Origin: Pseudoxanthomonas sp. SE1
GTDB lineage: Bacteria > Pseudomonadota > Gammaproteobacteria > Xanthomonadales > Xanthomonadaceae
Length of the DNA stretch: 64,000 nucleotides
Assembly: GCF_029542205.1 (NCBI RefSeq)
Contig: NZ_CP113783.1
Coordinates: 797,001-861,000, forward strand
Direction of reading: 5' to 3'
Positions within the stretch are counted from its first letter, which is position 1. Each line of letters opens with the position of its first letter. The notes below the pieces were generated by a model, which searched no databases, was not told the DNA's origin, and saw nothing but the letters and a program-made list of their open reading frames with translations. Shown here in pieces: positions 36,925-45,758 of this stretch. Made by a program: the position numbers and the translations under genes.

Positions 36925-38789
36925 CCTGCGCGTCCGTTCCACCAGAACAACGCGTTGACCGCCAGCACCACCACCACGGTATAGATCAGCGACAGCGGGC
37001 CGCCGACACGCCACAGCTGGCGCGAGGTGTAGTTGGCCGGGCCGACGATCATCGAGATCACGGGATTGGATGCCGTCATCAGGTTGTTGGACGCGGACAG
37101 CGCCACGATCAGCGCGAATGCGGTCGGGTTGCCGCCAGCCGCAAGCGCGAGATTGATCGCCATGGGCACCATCACGATGGTCGCGCCGACATGGCTGATG
37201 ACCAGCGAGAAGGCCGTGGTCAGCAACGCGACCGCGATCTCCAGCGCCCACACGGGAATGCCTTCGGGCAAGCGTTCCACTGTATGCCCGGCCACCCAGG
37301 CCGCCGCGCCACTGCTGTCCATCGCCCAGCCGAGCGGAATCAGGCCGGCCATCAGGAACACGGTCTTCCAGTTGATCGCACCGTAGGCCTCGTCCATGCG
37401 CAGCACGCCGGTCAGCAACATGCCGGCCACGCCGGTCATCAGCGTCAGCGCCACCGGCAGCTTGGACGTCAGCGCGATGATGATGGTGATGGCGAAGATG
37501 GTCATCGCGATCTTGAACTTGTGCGGCCGCTGCTCGCCTTTCGGGTAGTCGGTCACCACCACGAAGTCGCGGCTTTCCGCCGCCTGGCCCAGGTCCTGCC
37601 AGATGCTGTGGAACACCAGCATGTCGCCGGCGCGCAGCTTCTCCTCGCGCACGTTGTCGCGGATGACCTTCTTGTCGCGGTTGATGGCCAGCAGGCTGAT
37701 GCCGTTCTGCTTGCGCAGGCGCAGCTCGCGCGCGGTCTTGCCGATGAACTTGGATGTCGGCGGCACCACGGCCTCGGAGATGCCGGCGCGGCTCGGGTTG
37801 AACAGGTCGCCGAAATGGCGCAGGCGCGAGGACATGCGCAGGAACTGGTTCTGGGCGAAATCGCCCACCTCCTGCCGCGTGCCCATCACGCCCAGCACGC
37901 TGCCCACCCAGATGCGCATGTCGGCCGGCGGCGCGAGCCGCGTGTCATTGCCGGTCTGCAGGGCCAGCATCAGCGGCGCATCGTGCAGCGCTTCGGCTTC
38001 GCCCAGCGACATGCCCACCAGCGGGCTTTCCGCGGTGACCACCAGTTCGAACACGTCGCCTTCGATGCCGTAGGTATTGGCGAAGTAGCTCTCGGTGCGT
38101 GCCGGGGTGACGGCACCGTCAGCGTCAGGGGTTTCGTCCTTCAGCTTGCGGTCGCCATGGAAGCGGAAGTACAGCAGTGAGGCGGCGACCAGTGCCAGTC
38201 CGATCGGCAACGGCGCGAACATGCGCAGCGGCTCCAGCGTGGCCATGCCGGAGGGCAGGTTGTTGTTGGCGGAGACCAACAGGTCGTTGAGCAGGATCAG
38301 CGGCGAGTTGCCGACCATGGTGAACGCGCCGCCCATGACGATGGCGGCGGCGATCGGCAGCAGCAGCCGCTGCAGCGACAACCCGGTGCGCGACGACAGC
38401 CGGGAGGCGACCGGCATGAACAGCGCCATCACCGATGGGTTCTGCATGAAGGAGGAGTTGAGGCTGGCGATGGCGGTGGTCATCAGCAGCAGCCGCTGCT
38501 CGATGCCGTGTCCACGCCGCAGCAGCCACGAGGCCAGGCGGTTCAGTGCGCCCGTGCGGTCCAGTCCCGCACCGAGAATCATGGTGGCGATGATGCTCAT
38601 CACCGCGTTGCCGGAGAAGCCACCGAAGATCTCCTCCGGCGCGATCAGGCCGGTGATGCCCAAGACCACCAGCACCACCAGCGCCACCAGGTCGGCGCGG
38701 ATGCGCTCGAACAGGAACATCGCCATCGTGAAGCCGACCAGCCCGAGGACGAGCTTCATGTCGTTGGTCAGCGTCAGCGCGTTTTCCAT
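36921..38789 (-). CDS. SLC13/DASS-type anion transporter with TrkA-C domains
   Basis: A 622-residue inner-membrane carrier. The N-terminal helices (residues about 10-200) include SNNNLPSG-like and NSSFMQNPSVMALFMP segments. Two TrkA-C ligand-binding domains lie in the middle (about 235-400), and the second helix block ends with SNNLMTASNPVISMIVGPANYT. Homologues move dicarboxylates, sulfate or related anions with sodium. The soluble TrkA-C pair suggests allosteric control. The substrate is not determined. Confidence 0.9.
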   Translation of the reverse strand: MENALTLTNDMKLVLGLVGFTMAMFLFERIRADLVALVVLVVLGITGLIAPEEIFGGFSGNAVMSIIATMILGAGLDRTGALNRLASWLLRRGHGIEQRLLLMTTAIASLNSSFMQNPSVMALFMPVASRLSSRTGLSLQRLLLPIAAAIVMGGAFTMVGNSPLILLNDLLVSANNNLPSGMATLEPLRMFAPLPIGLALVAASLLYFRFHGDRKLKDETPDADGAVTPARTESYFANTYGIEGDVFELVVTAESPLVGMSLGEAEALHDAPLMLALQTGNDTRLAPPADMRIWVGSVLGVMGTRQEVGDFAQNQFLRMSSRLRHFGDLFNPSRAGISEAVVPPTSKFIGKTARELRLRKQNGISLLAINRDKKVIRDNVREEKLRAGDMLVFHSIWQDLGQAAESRDFVVVTDYPKGEQRPHKFKIAMTIFAITIIIALTSKLPVALTLMTGVAGMLLTGVLRMDEAYGAINWKTVFLMAGLIPLGWAMDSSGAAAWVAGHTVERLPEGIPVWALEIAVALLTTAFSLVISHVGATIVMVPMAINLALAAGGNPTAFALIVALSASNNLMTASNPVISMIVGPANYTSRQLWRVGGPLSLIYTVVVVLAVNALFWWNGRAG

Positions 38790-38822
38790 GTCGCGGTCGG
38801 TTTCCTGGTGCGTGCTGCGGTC

Positions 38823-39557
38823 TTACTCGCGGTCGTACAGAAGATCCCACACCCCGTGCCCGAGCTTCTGGCCGCGGGTCTCGAAATGCGTCTGCGGCCG
38901 CCAGTCGGGGCGCGGCACGCTGCCACGCGGGCCGGTGCGGTTGGCCAGCCCGGGGGTCGCGTCCAGCACATCCCACATGTGCTCGGCGTAGGCTTCCCAG
39001 TCGGTGGCGCAGTGAAGGCGGCCGCCGACGCGCAGCTTGCGCGCGACCAGAGCGGCGAACTCCGGCTGCACCAGGCGGCGCTTGTTGTGGCGCTTCTTGT
39101 GCCACGGATCGGGGAAGTAGATGCGGACTTCGTCCAGCGAGCCATCCGCGACCTCGTGCTGCAGGACTTCCACCGCGTCGTGGTGGTAGATGCGCACGTG
39201 ATCGCTGCCGTCCTCGGCCAATGCGTTGAGCAGGCGGCCGACGCCCGGCGCATGCACTTCCAGGCCGAGGTAGTCGCGTTCCTTGTCGTGGGCGGCCGCG
39301 AAGCGCAACGCCTCGCCATTGCCGAAGCCGATTTCCAGCACGCGCGGCGCCGTGCGGCCGAACACCGCGTCGTAGTCGCGTGGTTCGCCCGTGTAGTCCA
39401 GCCCGAAGCGCGGCCATTGCGTGTCGAACGCGCGTTGCTGGGCTTCGGTGAAGCGGCCCTGGCGCAACACGAAGCTGCGGATTTCGCGCCGCCCTTCGCT
39501 GATCGTGAACGGCTTGGGGGGTGTCTTGGCGCCCGGGCTGGAAAACGGGTCCGTCAT
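38823..39557 (-). CDS. trmB: tRNA (guanine-N7-)-methyltransferase
   Basis: SAM-dependent enzyme making m7G46 in tRNA. 244 residues with the SAM site [11 protein letters not shown], the [15 protein letters not shown] motif that is diagnostic of TrmB, and [11 protein letters not shown]. The ATG at 39557 overlaps the thiG stop (ATGA), so it is the third gene of thiS-thiG-trmB. Confidence 0.97.
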   Translation of the reverse strand: MTDPFSSPGAKTPPKPFTISEGRREIRSFVLRQGRFTEAQQRAFDTQWPRFGLDYTGEPRDYDAVFGRTAPRVLEIGFGNGEALRFAAAHDKERDYLGLEVHAPGVGRLLNALAEDGSDHVRIYHHDAVEVLQHEVADGSLDEVRIYFPDPWHKKRHNKRRLVQPEFAALVARKLRVGGRLHCATDWEAYAEHMWDVLDATPGLANRTGPRGSVPRPDWRPQTHFETRGQKLGHGVWDLLYDRE

Positions 39558-40351
39558 CAGCCGATCAGTCCGTCGATCGGGCTCGAAGCCGAGGCATTGC
39601 GCTTGCGCGGGATGCGGCCGGCCAGGAAGGCCTCGCGGCCGGCTTCCACGGCCTTCCTCATCGCGCTGGCCATCAGCACGGGATGCTTCGCACCGGCGAT
39701 GGCGGTGTTCATCAGCACACCATCGCAGCCGAGCTCCATGGCGATGGCGGCGTCGGACGCGGTGCCGACGCCGGCATCGACCAGCACGGGCACCTTGGCG
39801 TTCTCGATGATTTCCAGCAGGTTGTACTTGTTCTGGACACCCAGGCCGGAACCGATCGGGGCGGCCAGCGGCATCACCGCGACGCAGCCGATCTCTTCCA
39901 GGCGACGGGCCAGGATGGGGTCGTCGCTGGTGTAGACCATCACGTCGAAGCCATCGGCGACCAGCTTCTCGGCGGCGGCGAGGGTCTGCACGACATCCGG
40001 GTAAAGGGTCTTCTGGTCGCCCAGCACTTCCAGCTTCACCAGCGTGTGGCCATCGAGCAGTTCGCGCGCCAGCCGGCAGGTGCGCACGGCGTCGTCGGCG
40101 GTGTAGCAGCCGGCGGTGTTGGGCAGAATGGTGTAGCGGTCCGGCGGCAGCACGTCGAGCAGGTTGGGCTCGTTGGGCGACTGGCCCAGGTTGGTACGGC
40201 GGATGGCCACGGTGACGATTTCGGCGCCCGCGGCCTCGGTGGCCAGGCGGGTTTCCTCGAAATCCTTGAACTTGCCGGTGCCGGTCAGCAGGCGGGAACG
40301 GTAGGTCTTGCCCGCGATCACGAGCGGGTCATGGGGGGCGGTGTTGGACAT
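39557..40351 (-). CDS. thiG: Thiazole synthase ThiG
   Basis: Makes the thiazole phosphate moiety of thiamine from deoxyxylulose phosphate, dehydroglycine and ThiS thiocarboxylate. 264 residues, TIM barrel, with catalytic-Lys segment [11 protein letters not shown] and phosphate-binding [17 protein letters not shown] 40351 is preferred over the in-frame ATG six codons upstream, because [20 protein letters not shown] fits the family. A -10-like GATAAT lies exactly six bases before it. It is downstream of thiS. Confidence 0.97.
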   Translation of the reverse strand: MSNTAPHDPLVIAGKTYRSRLLTGTGKFKDFEETRLATEAAGAEIVTVAIRRTNLGQSPNEPNLLDVLPPDRYTILPNTAGCYTADDAVRTCRLARELLDGHTLVKLEVLGDQKTLYPDVVQTLAAAEKLVADGFDVMVYTSDDPILARRLEEIGCVAVMPLAAPIGSGLGVQNKYNLLEIIENAKVPVLVDAGVGTASDAAIAMELGCDGVLMNTAIAGAKHPVLMASAMRKAVEAGREAFLAGRIPRKRNASASSPIDGLIG

Positions 40352-40357
40352 GCGGCG

Positions 40358-40363
40358 ATTATC
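40358..40363 (-). promoter_or_regulatory. -10 box of a probable leaderless thiG mRNA
   Basis: On the minus strand GATAAT, then CGCCGC, then ATG at 40351. The spacing places transcription start on the ATG. No Shine-Dalgarno is present. Confidence 0.45.
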
Positions 40364-40411
40364 GCCCATGTCGCGCCGGTGCGTCCCGTCGATCGGGATC
40401 GATACGTGGTT

Positions 40412-40612
40412 TCAGCCGCCGCCCAGTGCGTGCACGATCTCGACACGGTCACCCGCCTGCAGCATGTGCTGTGCGTGCTGCCCGCGCGGGATGATCTCGC
40501 CATTGACCTCGATGGCCACGCGGCGCTCGGCCAGGCCTTGCCGGTGGAGGAGGGTGGCGACGGTGCTCTGGTCCGGCAGCGCCAGGGGCTGCCCGTTCAA
40601 CTGGATATCCAT
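40412..40612 (-). CDS. thiS: Sulfur carrier protein ThiS
   Basis: 66-residue ubiquitin-like sulfur carrier for thiazole synthesis. It begins MDIQLNGQPLALPDQSTVAT and ends in the Gly-Gly tail (HALGGG) that is adenylated and thiocarboxylated. Start ATG 40612 fits the family; upstream in-frame sequence is not ThiS-like. Its neighbour is thiG, 60 bp downstream. Confidence 0.95.
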   Translation of the reverse strand: MDIQLNGQPLALPDQSTVATLLHRQGLAERRVAIEVNGEIIPRGQHAQHMLQAGDRVEIVHALGGG

Positions 40613-40618
40613 GCCGCC

Positions 40619-40624
40619 ATTGTC
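40619..40624 (-). promoter_or_regulatory. -10 box of a probable leaderless thiS mRNA
   Basis: On the minus strand GACAAT, then GGCGGC, then ATG at 40612, with the same six-base spacing as thiG. No thiamine-pyrophosphate riboswitch was recognised upstream. Confidence 0.45.
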
Positions 40625-40752
40625 GCCGATGGCCCGCGTGCTTGCCGCATTGCAGCGTGTGCGCCGACGGGCTTGGTGGAAGGATGCGCGCCATGCGCAG
40701 CCGTACGGCTGCGCCGGCGCGCAGCCCATCATCCATTGCCCCGGGAGATTCC

Positions 40753-42585
40753 ATGAAGCGTTCCATCTCGCCCGTCCGTTCGTTGCTGGCCCTCGCGCTG
40801 GCCGCGGCGGCGACCCCCGCCCTTGCGCAGGACGGCCCCTATTCGCAGACCATCTTCTTCGGCGACAGCCTGACCGACGCAGGCTACTTCCGGCCGCTGC
40901 TGCCGGCTTCGGTGCGGCCGGTGACCGGCCAGTTCACCACCAATCCCGGCTTTGTCTGGTCGCAGTACCTGGCGGAGTACTACGGCACCAGCGCCTACGC
41001 CAACGGCAACGGCCAGGTGGGTACCAACTACGCGGCCGGCGGTGCGCGCGTGGGCACGAACACGACCGGTGCGCTGGGGCCGATCCCCTCGCTGGCCAGC
41101 CAGGTGAACACCTACCTCGCCTCCACCGGCGGACGCGCCGACCCCGATGCGCTGTATACGGTGTGGGGCGGGGCCAACGACCTGTTCGCGATCACCAATG
41201 GCGGCGCGGACCCTGCTACGACGATAGGTTCTGCGGTAACTGCGCAGGTGGGCATCATCGCCACGCTGCAGAACGCGGGCGCCCGCTACATCCTGGTGCC
41301 CACGGTGCCCGACCTCGGCGTCACGCCGGGCTTCCGCGCACAGGGCCCGGCGGCCATGGCGGGCGGCACCCAACTGGCGACGACGTACAACAATGCGTTG
41401 TACGGCGCCATCAGCACGGCTGGCCTGCGCGTGATTCCGCTGAACACGTTCACGTTGTTGCAGGAGATCGTGGCCAGCCCGGCCGCGTACGGTTTCGCCA
41501 ATGTCACCGGCACTGCCTGCCAGCCGCAGATCACCGCGAACTCGCTGACCTGCAACCCCACCTCGTACGTCACCCCGAATGCACCCGACACCTACGCGTT
41601 CGCGGATGGCGTGCATCCGACCTCGCGCGCTCACGGCATCCTGTCGCAGTACGCGGTCTCGATGCTGGAGGGGCCGCGCCAGATCGCGCTGCTGCCGTAT
41701 ACCGCGTCCGTGCATGGCCGCGCGCGCGCGGACCGCGTGGCCTCGCACGTGGCCGGCAAGCCCGAAGGCGATGGCATGCGCTGGTGGGGTGACCTGCGCG
41801 GCGACTTCCTGCGTTACGGAGACGGCGACGTGTACGACGGCGTCGGCCCGACCGGTACGTTCGGGGTGGACTGGTCGCGTGGCTCCTGGGTCTATGGCGG
41901 CTTCGCGGGCTATGGTCGTGCGCAGTACGACTTCGGCCGCCGTGGCGGCAGTTTCGACGAGTCCGACGCCACCCTGGGCGGTTTCGTCGGCTGGTATGGC
42001 GATCATCTCTGGGCGAACGCACAGATCAGCTACAGCTGGATCTCCTACGACGTGGACCGCGAAGTGCAGCTGGGTGACATGACCCGTCGCCATTCCGGCT
42101 CGCCGGACGGCACCAACCTGAGCGTCGGCGCCAGCGTGGGTTACGAGTTCGGCGAGGGCGCGTTCCGCCATGGTCCGGTAGCCAGCGTGCTTTCGCAGAC
42201 CATCGAGATGGATGGGTACAGCGAGAGCAACCTCAGTTCCAGCGCGCTGGCCTACCCGGACCAGGATTTCGATTCGCTGATCGGCAGCGCAGGCTGGCAG
42301 GTCAGCTACGCCATCCATGATCACCTGGCGCCGTATGCCCGGCTGACGGTGGATCGCGAATTCGAGGATCCGGCGGAGGAAGTCTTCGCTCAGGTCCTGT
42401 CGCTGCCGGGCACGACGCCCTATGCGGTGCCGGGCCTGGATACCGATGACAGCTACGGAACCCTGCTGCTGGGCGCACGCACGCGGTTGTTCGGGTTCGA
42501 CGCCAACCTGGGCGTCAATACGACGGTCAACCAGGGGGGTGGCACCAACACCACGGCGTTCATGACCCTGAGCGGCAACTTCTGA
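40753..42585 (+). CDS. Autotransporter GDSL-family esterase/lipase
   Basis: 610-residue surface esterase of the EstA/ApeE type (classical type Va). The signal peptide ends ALA/QDG. The GDSL hydrolase domain has nucleophile S39 (FFGDSLTDAG), block III GGANDLF and the Asp-His pair in DGVHPT. A C-terminal beta-barrel of about 270 residues ends in the aromatic MTLSGNF. Passengers of this type stay attached to the cell and split short- to medium-chain esters. ATG 40753 follows GGGAGATTCC, a good ribosome-binding site. Confidence 0.95.
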   Translation: MKRSISPVRSLLALALAAAATPALAQDGPYSQTIFFGDSLTDAGYFRPLLPASVRPVTGQFTTNPGFVWSQYLAEYYGTSAYANGNGQVGTNYAAGGARVGTNTTGALGPIPSLASQVNTYLASTGGRADPDALYTVWGGANDLFAITNGGADPATTIGSAVTAQVGIIATLQNAGARYILVPTVPDLGVTPGFRAQGPAAMAGGTQLATTYNNALYGAISTAGLRVIPLNTFTLLQEIVASPAAYGFANVTGTACQPQITANSLTCNPTSYVTPNAPDTYAFADGVHPTSRAHGILSQYAVSMLEGPRQIALLPYTASVHGRARADRVASHVAGKPEGDGMRWWGDLRGDFLRYGDGDVYDGVGPTGTFGVDWSRGSWVYGGFAGYGRAQYDFGRRGGSFDESDATLGGFVGWYGDHLWANAQISYSWISYDVDREVQLGDMTRRHSGSPDGTNLSVGASVGYEFGEGAFRHGPVASVLSQTIEMDGYSESNLSSSALAYPDQDFDSLIGSAGWQVSYAIHDHLAPYARLTVDREFEDPAEEVFAQVLSLPGTTPYAVPGLDTDDSYGTLLLGARTRLFGFDANLGVNTTVNQGGGTNTTAFMTLSGNF

Positions 42586-42595
42586 TGCACGACCC

Positions 42596-42628
42596 GCAAT
42601 GCGGCGCCGGGCGCCGGCGCCGCATTGC
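42596..42628 (+). terminator. Strong hairpin after the esterase gene
   Basis: Perfect 15-bp stem (42596-42610 with 42614-42628) and loop GCG, ten bases after the stop. The bases after it also contribute the -35 box of the tRNA gene. Confidence 0.75.
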
Positions 42629-42653
42629 CTTGCCGCGTCCTGCGGCATAGACT
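42625..42653 (+). promoter_or_regulatory. Promoter of tRNA-Gly
   Basis: -35 TTGCCT (42625-42630), 17-bp spacer, -10 TAGACT (42648-42653), then the tRNA 11 bases later. Confidence 0.6.
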
Positions 42654-42664
42654 CGCCGCATCGT

Positions 42665-42738
42665 GCGGGTGTAGTTCAATGGTAGAACTGCAGCTTCCCA
42701 AGCTGCTAGCGTGGGTTCGATTCCCATCACCCGCTCCA
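42665..42738 (+). tRNA. tRNA-Gly (anticodon CCC)
   Basis: 74 nt including an encoded CCA. The acceptor stem is GCGGGTG/CACCCGC, the anticodon stem GCAGC/GCTGC with loop TTCCCAA, and the T arm contains GGTTCGATTCC. It closely resembles E. coli glyU. It is a single tRNA gene, not in a cluster. Confidence 0.97.
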
Positions 42739-42823
42739 TCTCCGCATTTCCTTTCCCACGTCCTGTCATCGCCCGGTATCCGGTGCGTGGCAAGCTGTGC
42801 CCGGCCCCCGTGATCGCCCACCC

Positions 42824-43699
42824 ATGAAGCTCGCCATCCTGTCGCGCAACGGCAAGCTGTACTCGACACGACGTCTCGTCGAAGCCGCGCGCCAGCGTGG
42901 CCATACGGCGCGGGTGCTGGATCCGTTGCGGTGCTACATGCGCATCGCATCCACCGGCTTCCAGTTGCATTACAAGGGCAGGTCGCTGGCCGACTACGAT
43001 GCCGTCATTCCGCGCATCGGCGCCTCCATCACGCGCTATGGCACGGCCGTGTTGCGGCAGTTCGAGCTCATGGGGACGTACAGCCCCAACCCGTCGGATG
43101 CCATCCTGCGCGCACGCGACAAGCTGCGCGCGCACCAGTTGCTGGCGGCGCAGGGGATCGATCTGCCGGTGACCGTATTCGGCGACAACCCGGACGACAC
43201 CCACGACCTGCTTTCGATGCTGGGCCCGCCCCCCCATGTCATCAAGTTGAACGAAGGCGCACAGGGAGCCGGTGTGATGCTGACGGAGAAGCCGTCCGCG
43301 TCCCGCAGCGTCGTCGAGGCCTTGCGCGGCCTGTACGCCAGCTTCGTGGTGCAGGAATTCATCGCGGAGGCCGAGGGTGCCGACCTGCGCTGCTTCGTGG
43401 TCGGTGACCAAGTGGTCGCGTCGATGCGCCGGCAGGCCCCGGAGGGGGACTTCCGGTCCAACCTGCATCGGGGTGGCACAGCCCAGAACGCGGTGGCCAC
43501 GGAAGAGGAATGCGCCGTCGCCATCCGGGCGGCGCGCGTCCTGGGACTGGGCGTGGCGGGCGTGGACCTGATCCGCGCCGCGCGTGGCCCGCTGGTCCTG
43601 GAGGTCAACTCGACCCCGGGGCTGGAAGGCATCGAAGCGGTCTGCGGTGTGGACGTCGCCGGACGGATCGTCGAACACCTGGCTGCCCACTCTGAATAG
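42824..43699 (+). CDS. RimK-family ATP-grasp ligase
   Basis: 291 residues. ATP-grasp fold with [20 protein letters not shown] at the start, [17 protein letters not shown] (lysine and glycine loop), [20 protein letters not shown] and the metal-binding [14 protein letters not shown]. Family members ligate glutamate to the C-terminus of ribosomal protein S6 or make related peptide bonds. The xanthomonad group is annotated as S6 modification protein or alpha-L-glutamate ligase. ATG 42824 fits the family start. The gene stands alone. Confidence 0.92.
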   Translation: MKLAILSRNGKLYSTRRLVEAARQRGHTARVLDPLRCYMRIASTGFQLHYKGRSLADYDAVIPRIGASITRYGTAVLRQFELMGTYSPNPSDAILRARDKLRAHQLLAAQGIDLPVTVFGDNPDDTHDLLSMLGPPPHVIKLNEGAQGAGVMLTEKPSASRSVVEALRGLYASFVVQEFIAEAEGADLRCFVVGDQVVASMRRQAPEGDFRSNLHRGGTAQNAVATEEECAVAIRAARVLGLGVAGVDLIRAARGPLVLEVNSTPGLEGIEAVCGVDVAGRIVEHLAAHSE

Positions 43700-43779
43700 G
43701 GCGGCAGGACACGATCTGCGACAGGACATTGAATTTCACGTGGAATTAACGCGCCCTTTAACGGTGGTTTAATCGAAAC

Positions 43780-43911
43780 CCGCGTAGCCTTGTCCGGACC
43801 GCAGCTCTGCGTTCCTCCCGGTGTTTGCATCTGGAAAGCACAGGTTTACGGTAATCGGGGCATCAGTTTGGCCCAAGCGGGCTTCCACCCGCTTGGGCCT
43901 TTGTTTTTCTC
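43780..43911 (+). ncRNA. Candidate small RNA ending in a strong terminator
   Basis: After the RimK-like gene, an AT-richer stretch with TTTAAT at 43768-43773 could be a -10 box. About 130 nt downstream comes a strong intrinsic terminator. In between is the hairpin CGCAG-CT-CTGCG and C-rich loops, with no reading frame. It could instead be the 3' end of the RimK transcript. The start given is approximate. Confidence 0.3.
43871..43909 (+). terminator. Intrinsic terminator
   Basis: 11-bp stem GCCCAAGCGGG (43871-43881) with CCCGCTTGGGC (43888-43898), six-base loop, followed by CTTTGTTTTT. This is the best classical terminator in the window. Confidence 0.88.
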
Positions 43912-43929
43912 GATCAGCCCTTCCGATAC

Positions 43930-43958
43930 TTGCTGGCATGGGTCCCGTTGGCTAAATT
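43930..43958 (+). promoter_or_regulatory. Promoter of the exported-protein/two-component unit
   Basis: -35 TTGCTG (43930-43935), 17-bp spacer and -10 TAAATT (43953-43958). The first gene starts 30 bases later behind AAGGAAG. Confidence 0.5.
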
Positions 43959-43987
43959 CGGTAATCCCCATCACGTAAGGAAGCAGC

Positions 43988-44464
43988 ATGCGTCGCCCTC
44001 CCTTCATGGCATTGATGCTGCTGCTGTTTGCAGCGACCGCCCACGGTGCTCCCCGCGACAAGTCGGCCAAACCGCAAGCACTGGACCTCGACAAGCCGCT
44101 GCCCGAGCAGGTGGAGCTGATCCAGAAACAGCTGGATGATGGCGAAACCTATGCCGAGATCGCGGCCGCCGACCGTGCCAAGGTCAAGGAATCCCTCGCC
44201 AGGTTCGCCTCGATCATCAATGAGAGCGGCGGGTCCTTGAACCCCGAGCAGAAGACCCAGCTCGCCAACGAACGGAACGAAATCAACCAGATCCTGTCCC
44301 AGGCCGCCGCCGACAGCCGTCTCATCTGCCGCCGTGAGGCGCAGATCGGTTCGCTGCGTACGACGACCCAGTGCAAGACCGTGGCAGAGCGTCGTCGCGA
44401 TGCCCAGGAGGCGCAGGAAGTGATGCGCCGCAATCCCTCGGGTACCTACAACAAGGGCAGTTGA
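43988..44464 (+). CDS. Small exported protein, paralogue 1
   Basis: 158 residues with a Sec signal peptide (cleavage after AHG, about residue 20). It is mostly charged helix, with the C-terminal motif SRLICRREAQIG...C...TVAERRR holding the only two Cys, 15 residues apart, probably a disulfide. The next gene encodes a paralogue with the same motif. No known family is recognised. It precedes a two-component system and may share its transcript. Confidence 0.82.
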   Translation: MRRPPFMALMLLLFAATAHGAPRDKSAKPQALDLDKPLPEQVELIQKQLDDGETYAEIAAADRAKVKESLARFASIINESGGSLNPEQKTQLANERNEINQILSQAAADSRLICRREAQIGSLRTTTQCKTVAERRRDAQEAQEVMRRNPSGTYNKGS

Positions 44465-44579
44465 AGCGCCTGATAGTCGGGTGGTCGCTTGAATGGTCCT
44501 GTTCGAGCCGTTCGCCCGGAAGTCTGTCCAAGATACGTTTGATCGTGCTCCCCCAGCCACACAACAGGAGATTCAAAGC

Positions 44580-45062
44580 ATGCACAAGGCGATTGTTCTG
44601 GGCTTTTTGCTGGTAACTTCCTCGGCAGCGCACGCCAAGATTGATTCGCTGTCTTCACGCGAAGGCTCGGACAGTGCACTGGACATCAAGTCGCCCTTCG
44701 AGACGCAGCAGCAACAGATCCTCAATGATCTTGCCGGAGGCAAGAAGTATGGCGAGATCAGCCCCCAGGATTCGGCCAAGGTGAAGGAAGCGCTGAGTCG
44801 CATGTCCAGCCAGTTGGCTCGCGCAAACGGCTCGGTAGATGGACTTTCCGCCGAACAGAAGATTGCAGTGTTGAACGATCAGGAATTGATCAACGCCATA
44901 CTGACCCATGCCGGTGAAGAGAGTCGGCTCGTCTGCAAGAGGGAGGCCCCCGTCGGTACGAGACGCGCCATCACTCACTGCATCACGGTCGCGGAGCGTC
45001 GACGGCATCGTGACGAGGCGCAGAACGAGATGGACAAGAACTTCCGCTCGCCTATCAATTGA
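44580..45062 (+). CDS. Small exported protein, paralogue 2
   Basis: 160 residues with signal peptide ending SSAAHA (about residue 19). It aligns with paralogue 1 over most of its length: YGEI / YAEI, AKVKEALSR / AKVKESLAR, SRLVCKREAPVG, and TVAERRR, with the same two Cys. ATG 44580 is chosen because AGGAG lies 9 bases upstream and a signal peptide follows. It ends 12 bases before the response regulator gene. The function is unknown. Confidence 0.82.
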   Translation: MHKAIVLGFLLVTSSAAHAKIDSLSSREGSDSALDIKSPFETQQQQILNDLAGGKKYGEISPQDSAKVKEALSRMSSQLARANGSVDGLSAEQKIAVLNDQELINAILTHAGEESRLVCKREAPVGTRRAITHCITVAERRRHRDEAQNEMDKNFRSPIN

Positions 45063-45074
45063 CTGAAGCCTGAC

Positions 45075-45758
45075 ATGCGCATTCTGGTTATCGAAGACAA
45101 CAGCGACATCGCCGCCAACCTTGGTGATTACCTTGAGGAGCGGGGTCATACGGTGGACTTCGCGGCCGATGGCGTGACGGGTCTGCACCTGGCGGTAGTG
45201 CATGAGTTCGATGCGATCGTGCTCGACCTCAACCTGCCCGGGATGGATGGGCTGGAGGTCTGCCGCAAGTTGCGCAACGAGGCCCGCAAGCAGACGCCGG
45301 TGCTGATGCTGACGGCACGGGACTCGCTGGACAACAAGCTGGCCGGCTTCGATTCCGGTGCCGACGACTATCTGATCAAGCCGTTCGCGTTGCAGGAAGT
45401 CGAGGTGCGCCTCAATGCCTTGTCGCGGCGCGGCAAAGGCGTGCAGACGCGGGTGCTGGAAGTCGGCGAGCTGGAGTACAACCTGGACACGCTGGAAGTG
45501 CGCCGCCAGGGCAAGCTGCTGCAGCTCAATCCGACCGCGCTGAAGATCCTGCAGGCCTTGATGGAGGCGTCGCCCGCCGTGGTGACGCGCCAGGAGCTGG
45601 AAACGCGGGTCTGGGGCGAAGAGTTGCCCGATTCGGATTCCCTGCGCGTGCACATCCACGGCTTGCGTGCGGTGGTGGACAAGCCGTTCGACAGCCCGTA
45701 CATCCAGACCCGCCACGGCATCGGATACCGCATCGCCGCACCCGATGCCAGCAGCTGA
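45075..45758 (+). CDS. OmpR/PhoP-type response regulator
   Basis: 227 residues. Receiver domain (1-115) with acidic pocket E7-D8, phospho-acceptor D51 (VLDLNLPG), T79-region MLTA and K in IKPF, then a winged-helix DNA-binding domain (about 130-222, ending RTRHGIGYRI style). It is paired with the overlapping sensor kinase. The target genes are not known; the upstream exported proteins are natural candidates. It belongs to the PhoP/QseB/TctD group, but the symbol is not assigned. Confidence 0.93.
   Translation: MRILVIEDNSDIAANLGDYLEERGHTVDFAADGVTGLHLAVVHEFDAIVLDLNLPGMDGLEVCRKLRNEARKQTPVLMLTARDSLDNKLAGFDSGADDYLIKPFALQEVEVRLNALSRRGKGVQTRVLEVGELEYNLDTLEVRRQGKLLQLNPTALKILQALMEASPAVVTRQELETRVWGEELPDSDSLRVHIHGLRAVVDKPFDSPYIQTRHGIGYRIAAPDASS

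Noticed and set aside
40613..40752. Thiamine-pyrophosphate riboswitch upstream of thiS
   Set aside because: No THI-box-like core was found, and the likely leaderless start leaves no room for it.
43700..43987. A small protein gene between the RimK-like gene and the exported protein
   Set aside because: Short frames there run through the terminator stem and have no ribosome-binding site or plausible composition.
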